Assembly: GCA_002491225.1 (NCBI GenBank)
Contig: DKVN01000108.1
Span: forward strand, 57,048 to 63,970
Direction: 5' to 3'
DNA from: Faecalibacterium sp. UBA7177
GTDB lineage: Bacteria; Bacillota; Clostridia; Oscillospirales; Ruminococcaceae
DNA: 6,923 nucleotides
Shown piece by piece: positions 1 through 5,928 of the stretch. The first letter of the stretch is position 1. Each line of letters opens with the position of its first letter. Both the position numbers and the translations under genes were made by a program. The notes beneath the pieces were generated by a model. It was not told the DNA's origin, ran no database searches, and saw only the letters and a list, made by a program, of their open reading frames with translations.

Positions 1-4
1 CTGC

Positions 5-29
5 GGACAGAAGAACCGTCCCCGATGTC
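5..29. repeat. Possible REP-like short palindrome
   Basis: GGACAG (5-10) pairs with CCGTCC (16-21, one A-C mismatch) around AAGAA. The reverse-complement core GGGGACGGTTCTTCTGTC resembles, from memory, an interspersed repeat seen in several Bacillota genomes. Only one copy is present here, directly downstream of the glycosyltransferase gene, so repeat status cannot be confirmed from the window. Confidence 0.3.
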
Positions 30-59
30 GTTCGCTGCGTTTCCGGGGCGGGGCCGTGC

Positions 60-1301
60 TCAGGCCGTCTTGCGGCCGCGGGCCTTGAGCTGGCCGAGGT
101 CCATCTGCACCGTGTGGCGCACGGGGGTCCAGCCCACCTTGGCAAAGCAGGCGGCCAGCGCAATGGGCAGATAGGTGGCCATGTACAGCGGGAAGGTGAA
201 GCAGCTGAGCACCTTTTGCCCCGCGCTGGCGTGGATGTGCTTCCACTCGGTGGCGCAGGCCAGCGCGCCCATGCCCAGCAGCGAGAGGTAGCTGCCCGCC
301 GCCATGGCCGCCACCGTGCCCAGCAGGGCGGCCGGGTGGCCGGCCAGCAGCGAGGAGGCCGCCGCAAAAATCAGGCTGAGGGCCGAAAAGAGGATCATCG
401 GCATGTTGCAGAGCAGCACGTCGGCGCAGGCAAAGTTGCCGCGCAGCGCGCCCCTGGCCATCGAAAAGCCGTACCGGGTGAGCACCTGCATAAAGCCCTT
501 GCACCAGCGCATCCGCTGGGGGATGCTGGCGGCGAGGGTCTCGGGCTGCTCGTCGAAGAACTCGGCGTTCGCGCAGTAGCCGATCCGCCGCCCGGCGAGG
601 ATCTGCTCGGCCGAAAACTGGAAGTCCTCGCAGAGCAGGTGCCAGGGCCAGCCGCCCGCCTCGCGCAGAATCTGCTCGCTGACCAGGAAGCCGGTGCCGG
701 TGACCGTGCAGCTGGTGCCCAGCATCATGCGGGCCGCGTTGAGGTAGCGGGCCTCCCGGATAAAGCAGAGGGCGTAGCCGCCCGCGATCCAGCCGCGGTA
801 GTTTTTGGAGTTGCGGTAGCCGGTGACGATGGGGCACTCGGGGCCAAAGGCGGCATCCATCTGGCGGAGAAAATCCGGCTGGAGCAGGTTGTCCGCGTCA
901 AAGACGAAGTAGCCGTCGTACCGGCGGCCGAGCGCCCAGATCCGGTGCAGCAGGTAATCCAGCGCGTAGCCCTTGCCGATGTGCTCGCGGTCAAACCGCT
1001 CAAAGCAGGTGGCCCCGCCCGCCCGGGCCACCGCGGCGGTGGCGTCGGTGCAGTTGTCGGCCGCCACATAGACGTCCGCGCCGCCGGGGTAGTCCTGCGC
1101 GCGGATGCTCTCGAGCAGCTGGGGCAGCACCGCCTGCTCGTTGCGGGCACAGATCAGCACCGCGTACCGGCGCTGGCAGGCCGGGGCGGGGTAGTGGGGT
1201 TTTTTGACGAGGGTGAGCAGGGTGTAAAAGCCCTGGTAAAGGCAGCAGACAAACAGCGCGGCCATCATGGCCTGGCTGAGCATCATCAGTTCTCGCGCCA
1301 T
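60..1301 (-). CDS. Membrane family 2 glycosyltransferase (QxxRW type)
   Basis: This 413-residue protein is a processive-type GT-A glycosyltransferase that probably polymerises or transfers a sugar from a nucleotide-sugar at the inner face of the membrane. One hydrophobic segment lies at about residues 7-31. The catalytic domain (about 45-280) begins with YAVLICARNE, followed by VAADNCTD. The metal-binding DAD is at 135-137, TGTGF at 201-205, the catalytic ED at 225-226, and QRMRW at 262-266. Three hydrophobic segments follow at about 293-320, 323-350 and 363-388. This order is typical of polysaccharide synthases related to cellulose, hyaluronan or poly-GlcNAc synthases. No PilZ domain is present. 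The start at 1301 is chosen because AGGAAGGAG lies 9 nt upstream; an in-frame ATG at 1463 would add 54 Pro/Arg-rich residues that look non-coding. The sugar substrate and polymer cannot be told from sequence. It follows cheV on the same strand but is separated from it by a terminator. Confidence 0.9.
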   Translation of the reverse strand: MARELMMLSQAMMAALFVCCLYQGFYTLLTLVKKPHYPAPACQRRYAVLICARNEQAVLPQLLESIRAQDYPGGADVYVAADNCTDATAAVARAGGATCFERFDREHIGKGYALDYLLHRIWALGRRYDGYFVFDADNLLQPDFLRQMDAAFGPECPIVTGYRNSKNYRGWIAGGYALCFIREARYLNAARMMLGTSCTVTGTGFLVSEQILREAGGWPWHLLCEDFQFSAEQILAGRRIGYCANAEFFDEQPETLAASIPQRMRWCKGFMQVLTRYGFSMARGALRGNFACADVLLCNMPMILFSALSLIFAAASSLLAGHPAALLGTVAAMAAGSYLSLLGMGALACATEWKHIHASAGQKVLSCFTFPLYMATYLPIALAACFAKVGWTPVRHTVQMDLGQLKARGRKTA

Positions 1302-1320
1302 CGAAATTCTCTCCTTCCTG

Positions 1321-1403
1321 CCGGGGGGCGGCCCGCGCGGTGTGGGCGGGGGCCGCAAAGCTCGTGGGGCCCCGCCGCCCGCTGTGGGGCGGGCCGCCCC
1401 CGG
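1321..1403 (-). promoter_or_regulatory. Large nested hairpin just upstream of the glycosyltransferase SD
   Basis: The arm 1321-1336 (CCGGGGGGCGGCCCGC) pairs with 1389-1403 (GCGGGCCGCCCCCGG) in 15 base pairs with a single bulged G at 1323. A second pairing lies inside the loop: 1345-1351 (GGCGGGG) with 1370-1376 (CCCCGCC). In the mRNA the structure ends one base before the Shine-Dalgarno AGGAAGGAG, so it could influence translation or transcript stability. The pairing is seen directly; a regulatory role is inferred. Confidence 0.5.
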
Positions 1404-1539
1404 TTTTGTGGTGGGGGCAAAGGGCCGCGGCTGGTTTCGTTGTTCGGCGGGGCCCCTGCGCATGAGCCCTGCCCTCTTGTCCCATACAACGAGGCAGGCG
1501 GGCGGTTTGCTTCAAGGCTTGAGAACTTTTTGGGCGGGA

Positions 1540-1568
1540 ATTTTATTTTTGCGCGATAAGTCGATAAA
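1540..1568 (-). promoter_or_regulatory. Possible sigma-A promoter for the glycosyltransferase
   Basis: Read on the minus strand, the -10 is TAAAAT (1540-1545, five of six matches) and the -35 is TTTATC (1563-1568, only about three of six), with a 17-bp spacer. It lies in the only AT-rich patch between the cheV terminator and the gene. The -35 match is weak, so this is a candidate only. Confidence 0.35.
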
Positions 1569-1623
1569 CATTTTGCAAAATCGTGGGCGGATGGCGGGCG
1601 GCGGTCGGCTGGCGGCGGCGCAC

Positions 1624-1660
1624 AAAAAAGCCGGGCGGAGCACATCGGCTCCGCCCGGCT
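1624..1660 (-). terminator. Rho-independent terminator of cheV
   Basis: A perfect 13-bp stem (1629-1641 with 1648-1660, AGCCGGGCGGAGC and its complement) encloses a 6-nt loop. On the minus strand it is followed by a run of six T residues (the A run at 1624-1629, its last base also pairing in the stem). It lies about 36 nt past the cheV stop codon and separates cheV from the glycosyltransferase transcript. Confidence 0.93.
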
Positions 1661-1695
1661 GGGCTGCGATAGGGAGTTGAGGGGTCACCCGCCGC

Positions 1696-2619
1696 TTATT
1701 CGGCCTCGGCGGTGAACTTGTCGATCAGGGTGACCAGCTTGGCGATCTCGGGCTTGGAGATCTGGGCGGTCGCGCCCAGCTGCTGGCCCTTGCGGCGCAT
1801 CTCCTCGTCGATCAAAGACGAGAAGAGGATGATCGGCAGCGCGTGCAGCTCGGGGGTCTCGCGCACCAGCTTGGTCAGCCGGTGGCCGTCCATCTGGGGC
1901 ATCTCGATGTCCGAGACGATGCAGGCGACATGGTTGTGGATGTCGTCGCCGCTCTTCTTGATCTCGCAGAGATAGTCCCACGCCTCCTGGCCGTTGTCGG
2001 TCTTGATCGTGTTGACATAGCCCGCGCGGTGCAGCGACTCGATGATCATCTTGGAGAGCAGCATCGAATCCTCGGCGATCAGCACCGGGGTGTCGCGGCG
2101 CTGGCGCTGGCCCAGCTTCTCGATGTCCGAGAACTGGATGCCGGTCTCGGGGCAGATCTCGGAGATGATCTTCTCAAAGTCCAAGATCGTGATCAGCTGG
2201 CCGTTGTACTCGGCCACCGCGGTGGCGATGCCCTCCTTGCCGCCGTAGATCAGCTTATCCGGCTTTTGCATATGGGTCCAGGAGATCTTGATGATGCCCA
2301 CCACCGAGTGGACATGGAACGCGAAGGTCTGCTGGTTGAAGTGGGTGACGATGAAGATGTCCCGCTCCGGGTTTTCGGAGGCGGGCAGGCCAAGGGTGTG
2401 CGCCATGTCGATGACCGTGATGATCTCGTCCCGGGGGCGGAAGATGCCCTCCACGTCCGGGTGCGCTTTCTGCATCGGCTTGGTCTCGGTGGCGACCATG
2501 ATCTCACTGACCTTGGCCACGTTGATGCCGTACAGCTGGTCGGCGATTTTGAATTCCAAAACCTCCAGCTCGTTGGTGCCGGATTCCAAAAGGATCTTAG
2601 AGCGGTTCGGTTCGTCCAT
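1696..2619 (-). CDS. cheV: Chemotaxis coupling protein CheV (CheW-receiver fusion)
   Basis: CheV couples chemoreceptors to the CheA kinase in the cytoplasm and tunes signalling through phosphorylation of its own receiver domain. The 307-residue product has the usual CheV length and order. A CheW-like domain occupies about residues 15-160 (EVLEFKIADQLYGINVAKVSEI, then RPRDEIITVIDM and GQLITILDFEKI). A receiver domain occupies about 176-302, with acidic residues E183 and D184, the phospho-acceptor D237 in SDIEMPQMDG, S267 in LFSSL, and K289 in SKP, so all key receiver residues are present. The start at 2619 is supported by AAGGAGAGG a few bases upstream. The gene is monocistronic by its context: its own candidate sigma-28 promoter upstream and a strong terminator downstream. 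No other che gene is in the window. Confidence 0.95.
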   Translation of the reverse strand: MDEPNRSKILLESGTNELEVLEFKIADQLYGINVAKVSEIMVATETKPMQKAHPDVEGIFRPRDEIITVIDMAHTLGLPASENPERDIFIVTHFNQQTFAFHVHSVVGIIKISWTHMQKPDKLIYGGKEGIATAVAEYNGQLITILDFEKIISEICPETGIQFSDIEKLGQRQRRDTPVLIAEDSMLLSKMIIESLHRAGYVNTIKTDNGQEAWDYLCEIKKSGDDIHNHVACIVSDIEMPQMDGHRLTKLVRETPELHALPIILFSSLIDEEMRRKGQQLGATAQISKPEIAKLVTLIDKFTAEAE

Positions 2620-2630
2620 GCTGTCCTCTC

Positions 2631-2680
2631 CTTACACAAGCCTTACAAGGCAAAATAGAGCGCGGTCGCTCTTACAAGGC
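2631..2680 (-). repeat. Direct repeats and hairpin in the cheV leader
   Basis: The 10-mer CTTACAAGGC (plus-strand reading) occurs exactly at 2642-2651 and 2671-2680, and a related CTTACACAAG at 2631-2640 abuts the Shine-Dalgarno. Between the two copies, AGAGCG (2657-2662) pairs with CGCTCT (2667-2672) around a 4-nt loop. In the mRNA this gives GCCUUGUAAG twice, separated by a short hairpin, just before the ribosome binding site. The function is unknown. Confidence 0.5.
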
Positions 2681-2700
2681 CTAATTCATCTATAAAATAC

Positions 2701-2727
2701 TATTCGTCCGCTTTTTGCGGTTCTTAA
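2701..2727 (-). promoter_or_regulatory. Candidate sigma-28 promoter of cheV
   Basis: On the minus strand this reads TTAAGAAC, 11 nt, GACGAATA. The flagellar sigma-28 consensus is TAAAGTTT, 11 nt, GCCGATAA. The -35 match is partial, but the -10 region GCGGACGAATAG matches that of the flgM promoter at 11 of 12 positions with identical spacing. It would give a leader of about 75 nt. Confidence 0.55.
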
Positions 2728-2766
2728 CCAGATTTTGCAAGAAAAATGCCGCAAGGTGGTTTCCCA

Positions 2767-2787
2767 GAGAAAACGCGGGGCCCCGCG
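2767..2787 (-). terminator. Possible terminator of the parA-comFB-dacA operon
   Basis: The 14-bp palindrome CGCGGGGCCCCGCG (2774-2787) can fold as a 5-bp GC stem with a GGCC loop. On the minus strand it is followed by TTTTCTCT. It lies about 85 nt beyond the dacA stop. The stem is short and the T tract is interrupted, so confidence is moderate. Confidence 0.4.
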
Positions 2788-2871
2788 GCCGGAGCAAACG
2801 CGGGGGGAATACCGGCCAGCAGCGAGCCAGACGCCGGGCCGCGCGGGCGGGGCAGATGCCGGGCCGGCCGC

Positions 2872-4509
2872 TCAAGGGCCAGAGGGCGGTTTGGCGGGGC
2901 CGGCGGGGCCGCGGCGGTCCGCGGGCGGGTCTGCCTCTTCCTCCAGCGCTTCGAGCCGCTCGATCCGGGCATGGCCGCGGGCGAGCTGGCGGTCCAGCCT
3001 GCGGCGGGCGGCGCGGCGGCGCTGGGCGGCAAGCTGGCTGGCATCGCGGCTCGATACCGCCGCCCCCAGCAGCACCGCGAGGGCCAGCAGAAGGATCGAC
3101 CGCAGCCCCCGCCTGTCCCAGGGCTGCTCCGGGTCGGCCCCGGTCAGGGCGGCCAGCGCCTCCGGCTCGGGGGCGAGGGGCAGCTCGGCGAGGGTCACGC
3201 CGGTCCTGCCGCGCACCGCGATCCGGCCCGCAAAGGGCGCGTCCACGGTATAGGCGGGCGGGCCCAGGTAGGTAAAGCTCAACTCGGCCTCGGAGGCCCC
3301 GGCGGGCAGCAGCAGCTCGGCGGGGCCGGTCCCGGCCAAAATCAGCGGTACCTCACCCAGGGTCTGCCCCTCCCGGACCACCGGCAGGCGCGGCAGCCCG
3401 AGCTTCGCCTCGTCGAGCGGGATGGGGGTAAAATCGGCAAAGCCGTGGTCGAGCAGGGCGACACAGTCGGCATAGCTGGCGGCCCGGCTGGGGCAGGCCA
3501 GCACCACCGCGATCAGGGTGCGGCCCTCCCGGCTGGCCGCCTGCATCATGGTAAAATGCGCTTCGCCGGTCCAGCCGGTCTTGCCGCCGAGGCAGCCGGG
3601 GTAAGGCTCCTCGGCCAGCAGCCGGTTGTCGTTGACAAACCGGCGGGCGGCGGGATGCACCGCGTTGCCCGGCATGGTGTGCTCGGGGCAGCGCAGCAGC
3701 TCGGCAAAGCCGGGGATGGTTAAGGCCCAGGCGGCGATTTTGGCCAGCTCCCGCGGGGTGGTGTACTGGGCCTCGTCGTGGTAGCCGCTGGGGTTGGCGA
3801 ACCGGGTGCTCTGCAGCCCGAGGGCCGCGGCCTGCTCGTTCATCCGGGCCACAAAGCCCTCGATGCTGCCCGCGGCGGCCTCGGCCAGCACATTGGCGGC
3901 GTCATTGGCGCTGGCCAGCTGGGCGGCCAGCACCGCGTCCTCAAGGGTCATCGTCTCGCCCGCCCGCAGGTAGATGCTCGAGGAGCCGGGCCCCACCGCG
4001 GCCACCGCGCTCTCGCTGACCGTGACCGCGCCCGAGAGGGTTTCGCCGGGCTGGCCGGTTTCGCCGGGCGGGCCGGATTCGCCGGGCTGGCCGGATTCGC
4101 CGGGCTGGCCGAACTGCTCGAGCACCAGCGCGAGGGTCATCATCTTGGTCAGGCTGGCGGGGTAGAAGGGGGTGTCCGGCATCCGGGACGCCAGCACCTG
4201 GCCGGTGGCGGCGTCGAGCAGGCAGTAGCCCCCGGCGGTGACGGAGTCAAGCGGGCCGGGCAGCGGGTCGGTGAGGGGGGCGGGGGAGGCATCCGGGCCG
4301 CCGGATTCGGAGCCGGAGGCCGCGGCGGATCCGGGCGAAAAAACGCCGGGCGGCTCAGCACTGTTGGCAGCCCCGGCCGCCACCGGCGGCAGCAGCGCCA
4401 GCAGCAGCGCAAGCGCCGACGCGGCGGCCAGCAGCCGATGCAGCCGCCCGCTGCACGCAGGCCGGGCCGCCCGCGGGCGGGCTGGGGCGTTTGCGGGCCG
4501 GGCTGTCAT
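2872..4509 (-). CDS. dacA: D-alanyl-D-alanine carboxypeptidase with collagen-like insert
   Basis: This enzyme (peptidase S11, PBP5/DacF type) trims the terminal D-Ala from peptidoglycan stem peptides outside the membrane. The 545-residue product has a signal peptide (hydrophobic core about 25-43, likely cleavage near AAGAA), a Ser/Pro-rich linker to about 88, and the catalytic domain with SLTK (119-122), SAN (200-202) and KTG (310-312), so all three active-site motifs are intact. A PBP5-C-like beta domain covers about 360-445. A transmembrane segment (about 469-486) and a charged, Arg-rich tail of about 60 residues follow. Eight Gly-X-Y triplets (134-157) sit between the SxxK and SxN motifs. 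The start at 4509 forms an ATGA overlap with the preceding gene; an upstream in-frame start would run through comFB. It is the last gene of the parA-comFB-dacA operon. The dacA symbol denotes the family only; dacB or dacF are possible. Confidence 0.93.
   Translation of the reverse strand: MTARPANAPARPRAARPACSGRLHRLLAAASALALLLALLPPVAAGAANSAEPPGVFSPGSAAASGSESGGPDASPAPLTDPLPGPLDSVTAGGYCLLDAATGQVLASRMPDTPFYPASLTKMMTLALVLEQFGQPGESGQPGESGPPGETGQPGETLSGAVTVSESAVAAVGPGSSSIYLRAGETMTLEDAVLAAQLASANDAANVLAEAAAGSIEGFVARMNEQAAALGLQSTRFANPSGYHDEAQYTTPRELAKIAAWALTIPGFAELLRCPEHTMPGNAVHPAARRFVNDNRLLAEEPYPGCLGGKTGWTGEAHFTMMQAASREGRTLIAVVLACPSRAASYADCVALLDHGFADFTPIPLDEAKLGLPRLPVVREGQTLGEVPLILAGTGPAELLLPAGASEAELSFTYLGPPAYTVDAPFAGRIAVRGRTGVTLAELPLAPEPEALAALTGADPEQPWDRRGLRSILLLALAVLLGAAVSSRDASQLAAQRRRAARRRLDRQLARGHARIERLEALEEEADPPADRRGPAGPAKPPSGP
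4039..4110 (-). repeat. 18-bp tandem repeat (4 units) encoding collagen-like Gly-X-Y
   Basis: Four contiguous 18-bp units lie at 4093-4110, 4075-4092, 4057-4074 and 4039-4056. In plus-strand reading the first two are identical (GGATTCGCCGGGCTGGCC); the other two are GGTTTCGCCGGGCGGGCC and GGTTTCGCCGGGCTGGCC. They encode GQPGES twice, then GPPGET and GQPGET: eight uninterrupted Gly-X-Y triplets inside the carboxypeptidase catalytic domain. Because the unit is a multiple of three, copy-number change would keep the frame. Confidence 0.95.
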
Positions 4510-4994
4510 TTGCGGTCGTGCTCCGGGGTGGCCTTGACATGCAGCACCGCGCGGTTCACCGCCGCCGCCACCTCCTTGGAGGGGCCCACCAGCAGCAGCG
4601 CCTCGATCTGGTCGAGCCGGGCGGCCACATAGTTGGGGGGCAGCTCGTTCAGGGCCTGGGCGGCGGCCCGCTTTTTGCAGCGGTCGCACCGGCAGCAGCC
4701 GGCCTTTTCCATCGCGGCGTCCAGCCGCTCGGCCACCATCGCCTCGGTCAGGCTCACCAGCGCGATCTCCTCCCCGCCCGGCTCGGGCAGGGGGGTGCTC
4801 TGGGTCACCCCGGCCAGCTTGCGGCGCAGCTCGTCCAACTTTTCGGCCCCGGCCGGGGGGGTGGGGGCGGGCGGTTCGGGCTCGGGCTGGGCGTTGTAGG
4901 GGATCACCTGGGGCGAATCCCCCGAGGGCATCAGCAGGCTGTACAGCCGCTCGGTGCTGATGGCGTCGCCGCCCTTTGCGCTCTTCTTAGCCAT
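4506..4994 (-). CDS. ComFB-domain protein
   Basis: The 162-residue product carries a ComFB-like (late competence development) domain at about residues 79-155: a helix with SLTEAMVAERLDAAMEK, then the cysteine motif C101-x-C103-x-x-C106 (with an extra C100), then ALNELPPNYVAA. These are the hallmark segments of the family, which is also encoded in the comF operon of Bacillus subtilis. Family members have recently been proposed to bind cyclic dinucleotides; whether this one does is unknown. The N-terminal half is an extension with a Pro/Glu-rich stretch (about 36-50) and a short helical part (51-61), longer than a minimal ComFB. No signal peptide or membrane segment is seen, so it should be cytoplasmic. 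It overlaps parA by 8 bp and dacA by 4 bp, suggesting translational coupling. No competence gene is nearby, so a role in DNA uptake is not supported by the context. Confidence 0.82.
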   Translation of the reverse strand: MAKKSAKGGDAISTERLYSLLMPSGDSPQVIPYNAQPEPEPPAPTPPAGAEKLDELRRKLAGVTQSTPLPEPGGEEIALVSLTEAMVAERLDAAMEKAGCCRCDRCKKRAAAQALNELPPNYVAARLDQIEALLLVGPSKEVAAAVNRAVLHVKATPEHDRK

Positions 4995-5772
4995 TCTTCA
5001 TCACGACCTTCCGCTGCAGCAGCTCGTTGACCAGGGCGCGGTAGTCGCCCACCGCCCGGCTGCGCTGGCCGGGGGCCAGCATGTTCTCCTGCTGCACCTG
5101 CGCCCTCGTCAGGGCCACGCCGGTGTGCACGGTGGTGCGAAAGAGCGGCATCCCCAGGCTCTGGGCGATGTTCGAAGCGGTCTCGCGCACCACCTGGCTG
5201 ATCCGCTCCCGGTTGTTGAAGCGGTTGAGCAGCACCCCCGCCACCTGGATCTCCGGGTTGCTGCGCATCCGCACCTGCCGCAGGGTGCTGTTGAGCTGGA
5301 TCAGCCCCTGCAGGCTGTACAAATCGCAGAGCACCGGGATGATGATGTAATCCGACGCGGTGAAGGCGTTGATGGTCAGCAGCCCAAGGTCGGGCGGGGT
5401 GTCGATGAGGATCGCGTCGTACCGGCCCGACACCGGGGCCAGCGCCTGGCGCAGCAGATACTCCCGTCCCGCGCCGGTGAACTCGATGTCCAGCGCGCTG
5501 AGCAGGAGGTTTGCGGCGATCACGTCAAAGCCGTCCGGCATGTGCTGCACCGCCTCGGAAAAGGGCAGTTCCTTTTTCAGCACCTGGTAGATGGTGCGGG
5601 GGTCCTCCACCGGGCGCTGGGCCCCCAGCCCGAACGAGAGGTTGCCCTGCGGGTCAAAATCCACCGCGAGCACCCGCAGCCCCCGCGCCGCAAGGCCCAC
5701 CGTGAGGGCGTTGGTGGTGGTGGTTTTGCCCACCCCGCCCTTCTGGTTGGAAACGCACAGTACAGTCGCCAT
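4987..5772 (-). CDS. ParA/Soj-family ATPase, no ParB partner
   Basis: The 261-residue cytoplasmic protein is a ParA/MinD-type ATPase, a family that positions chromosomes, plasmids, chemoreceptor arrays or flagella by ATP-dependent dimerisation. The deviant Walker A is KGGVGKTT (11-18, signature lysine K11), the A' motif is VDFDPQGN (37-44), and the Walker B is ILIDTPPDLG (121-130). The C-terminal part (GVLLNRFNNRERISQVV, FRTTVHTGVAL) is typical of Soj-like proteins. There is no N-terminal helix-turn-helix. The ATG at 5772 is chosen because AAAGGCGG lies 10 nt upstream; a TTG at 5796 would add eight residues encoded by that very ribosome binding site. It heads the operon parA-comFB-dacA. No parB gene and no canonical parS site is seen, so the usual chromosome-segregation assignment is uncertain and a polar or motility role is possible. 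Confidence 0.92.
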   Translation of the reverse strand: MATVLCVSNQKGGVGKTTTTNALTVGLAARGLRVLAVDFDPQGNLSFGLGAQRPVEDPRTIYQVLKKELPFSEAVQHMPDGFDVIAANLLLSALDIEFTGAGREYLLRQALAPVSGRYDAILIDTPPDLGLLTINAFTASDYIIIPVLCDLYSLQGLIQLNSTLRQVRMRSNPEIQVAGVLLNRFNNRERISQVVRETASNIAQSLGMPLFRTTVHTGVALTRAQVQQENMLAPGQRSRAVGDYRALVNELLQRKVVMKNG

Positions 5773-5815
5773 AAAAGCGGTACCGCCTTTCTTCAAGTGA
5801 TAAGGTTATGGCCGG

Positions 5816-5852
5816 CCCGGCCACCGGGCATGGCTGCCGCCGGGCGGCCGGG
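5816..5852 (-). promoter_or_regulatory. Hairpin in the parA leader
   Basis: CCCGGCC (5816-5822) pairs with GGCCGGG (5846-5852) in a 7-bp stem across a 23-nt loop that can pair further (GGCA with TGCC). It falls within the roughly 90-nt leader between the parA promoter and its ribosome binding site. The pairing is directly visible; its function is unknown. Confidence 0.4.
5837..5849. repeat. Palindromic 13-bp repeat, copy 1 (downstream of parA promoter)
   Basis: The sequence CCGCCGGGCGGCC, containing the palindrome CCGCC-G-GGCGG, is identical to the copy at 5929-5941. This copy lies just downstream of the parA transcription start expected near 5865. It resembles an operator half of a repression pair, but GC-rich palindromes are common in this genome. 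Confidence 0.4.
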
Positions 5853-5871
5853 AAAATCAACGCTTGTCCCT

Positions 5872-5900
5872 ATTATACCTTTTTATGCGCGTAAAGGCAA
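5872..5900 (-). promoter_or_regulatory. Sigma-A promoter of parA-comFB-dacA
   Basis: On the minus strand the -10 is a perfect TATAAT (5872-5877) and the -35 is TTGCCT (5895-5900, four of six matches) with an optimal 17-bp spacer. The surrounding AT-rich patch stands out from the GC-rich background. The expected transcript begins near 5865, leaving a leader of about 93 nt. Confidence 0.85.
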
Positions 5901-5928
5901 ATCAAGAGTGGGGTTTGCGAAAAATTTT

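Larger units (their letters stand above)
1302..1623 (-). other. GC-rich leader of the glycosyltransferase gene
   Basis: This roughly 320-base stretch between the cheV terminator and the glycosyltransferase start holds no convincing gene. It contains the Shine-Dalgarno AGGAAGGAG (1311-1319), a long nested inverted repeat (1321-1403), a small palindrome TCAAGGCTTGA (about 1512-1522), and a possible AT-rich promoter (1540-1568). If that promoter is used, the 5' leader would be about 230 nt. Open frames through it on both strands are explained by high GC content. Confidence 0.6.

Noticed and set aside
1302..1463. 54-residue N-terminal extension of the glycosyltransferase
   Set aside because: It is Pro/Arg/Gly-rich with no ribosome binding site of its own and crosses the leader hairpin, whereas a strong AGGAAGGAG precedes the ATG at 1301.
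114..1559. Long plus-strand open frame opposite the glycosyltransferase
   Set aside because: It is antisense to a gene with clear catalytic motifs. Its translation is Gly/Ala/Arg/His-rich with no recognisable domain, and it is explained by high GC at codon position three.
1843..2658. Plus-strand open frame opposite cheV
   Set aside because: It is antisense to well-conserved CheV, is rich in Asp/Leu/Val/His of the antisense type, and has no plausible ribosome binding site or family.
4039..4110. CRISPR-like array
   Set aside because: The four 18-bp units are contiguous, with no spacers, and are in frame within a coding sequence, so this is a tandem coding repeat.
2746..4632. Two long plus-strand open frames opposite the carboxypeptidase
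   Set aside because: They are low-complexity Gly/Arg/Ala proteins with no domain. The minus strand has intact SxxK, SxN and KTG motifs.
4510..4689. Upstream in-frame start that would lengthen the carboxypeptidase by 60 residues
   Set aside because: It lies inside the ComFB reading frame. The ATG at 4509 gives an ATGA overlap and a proper signal peptide.
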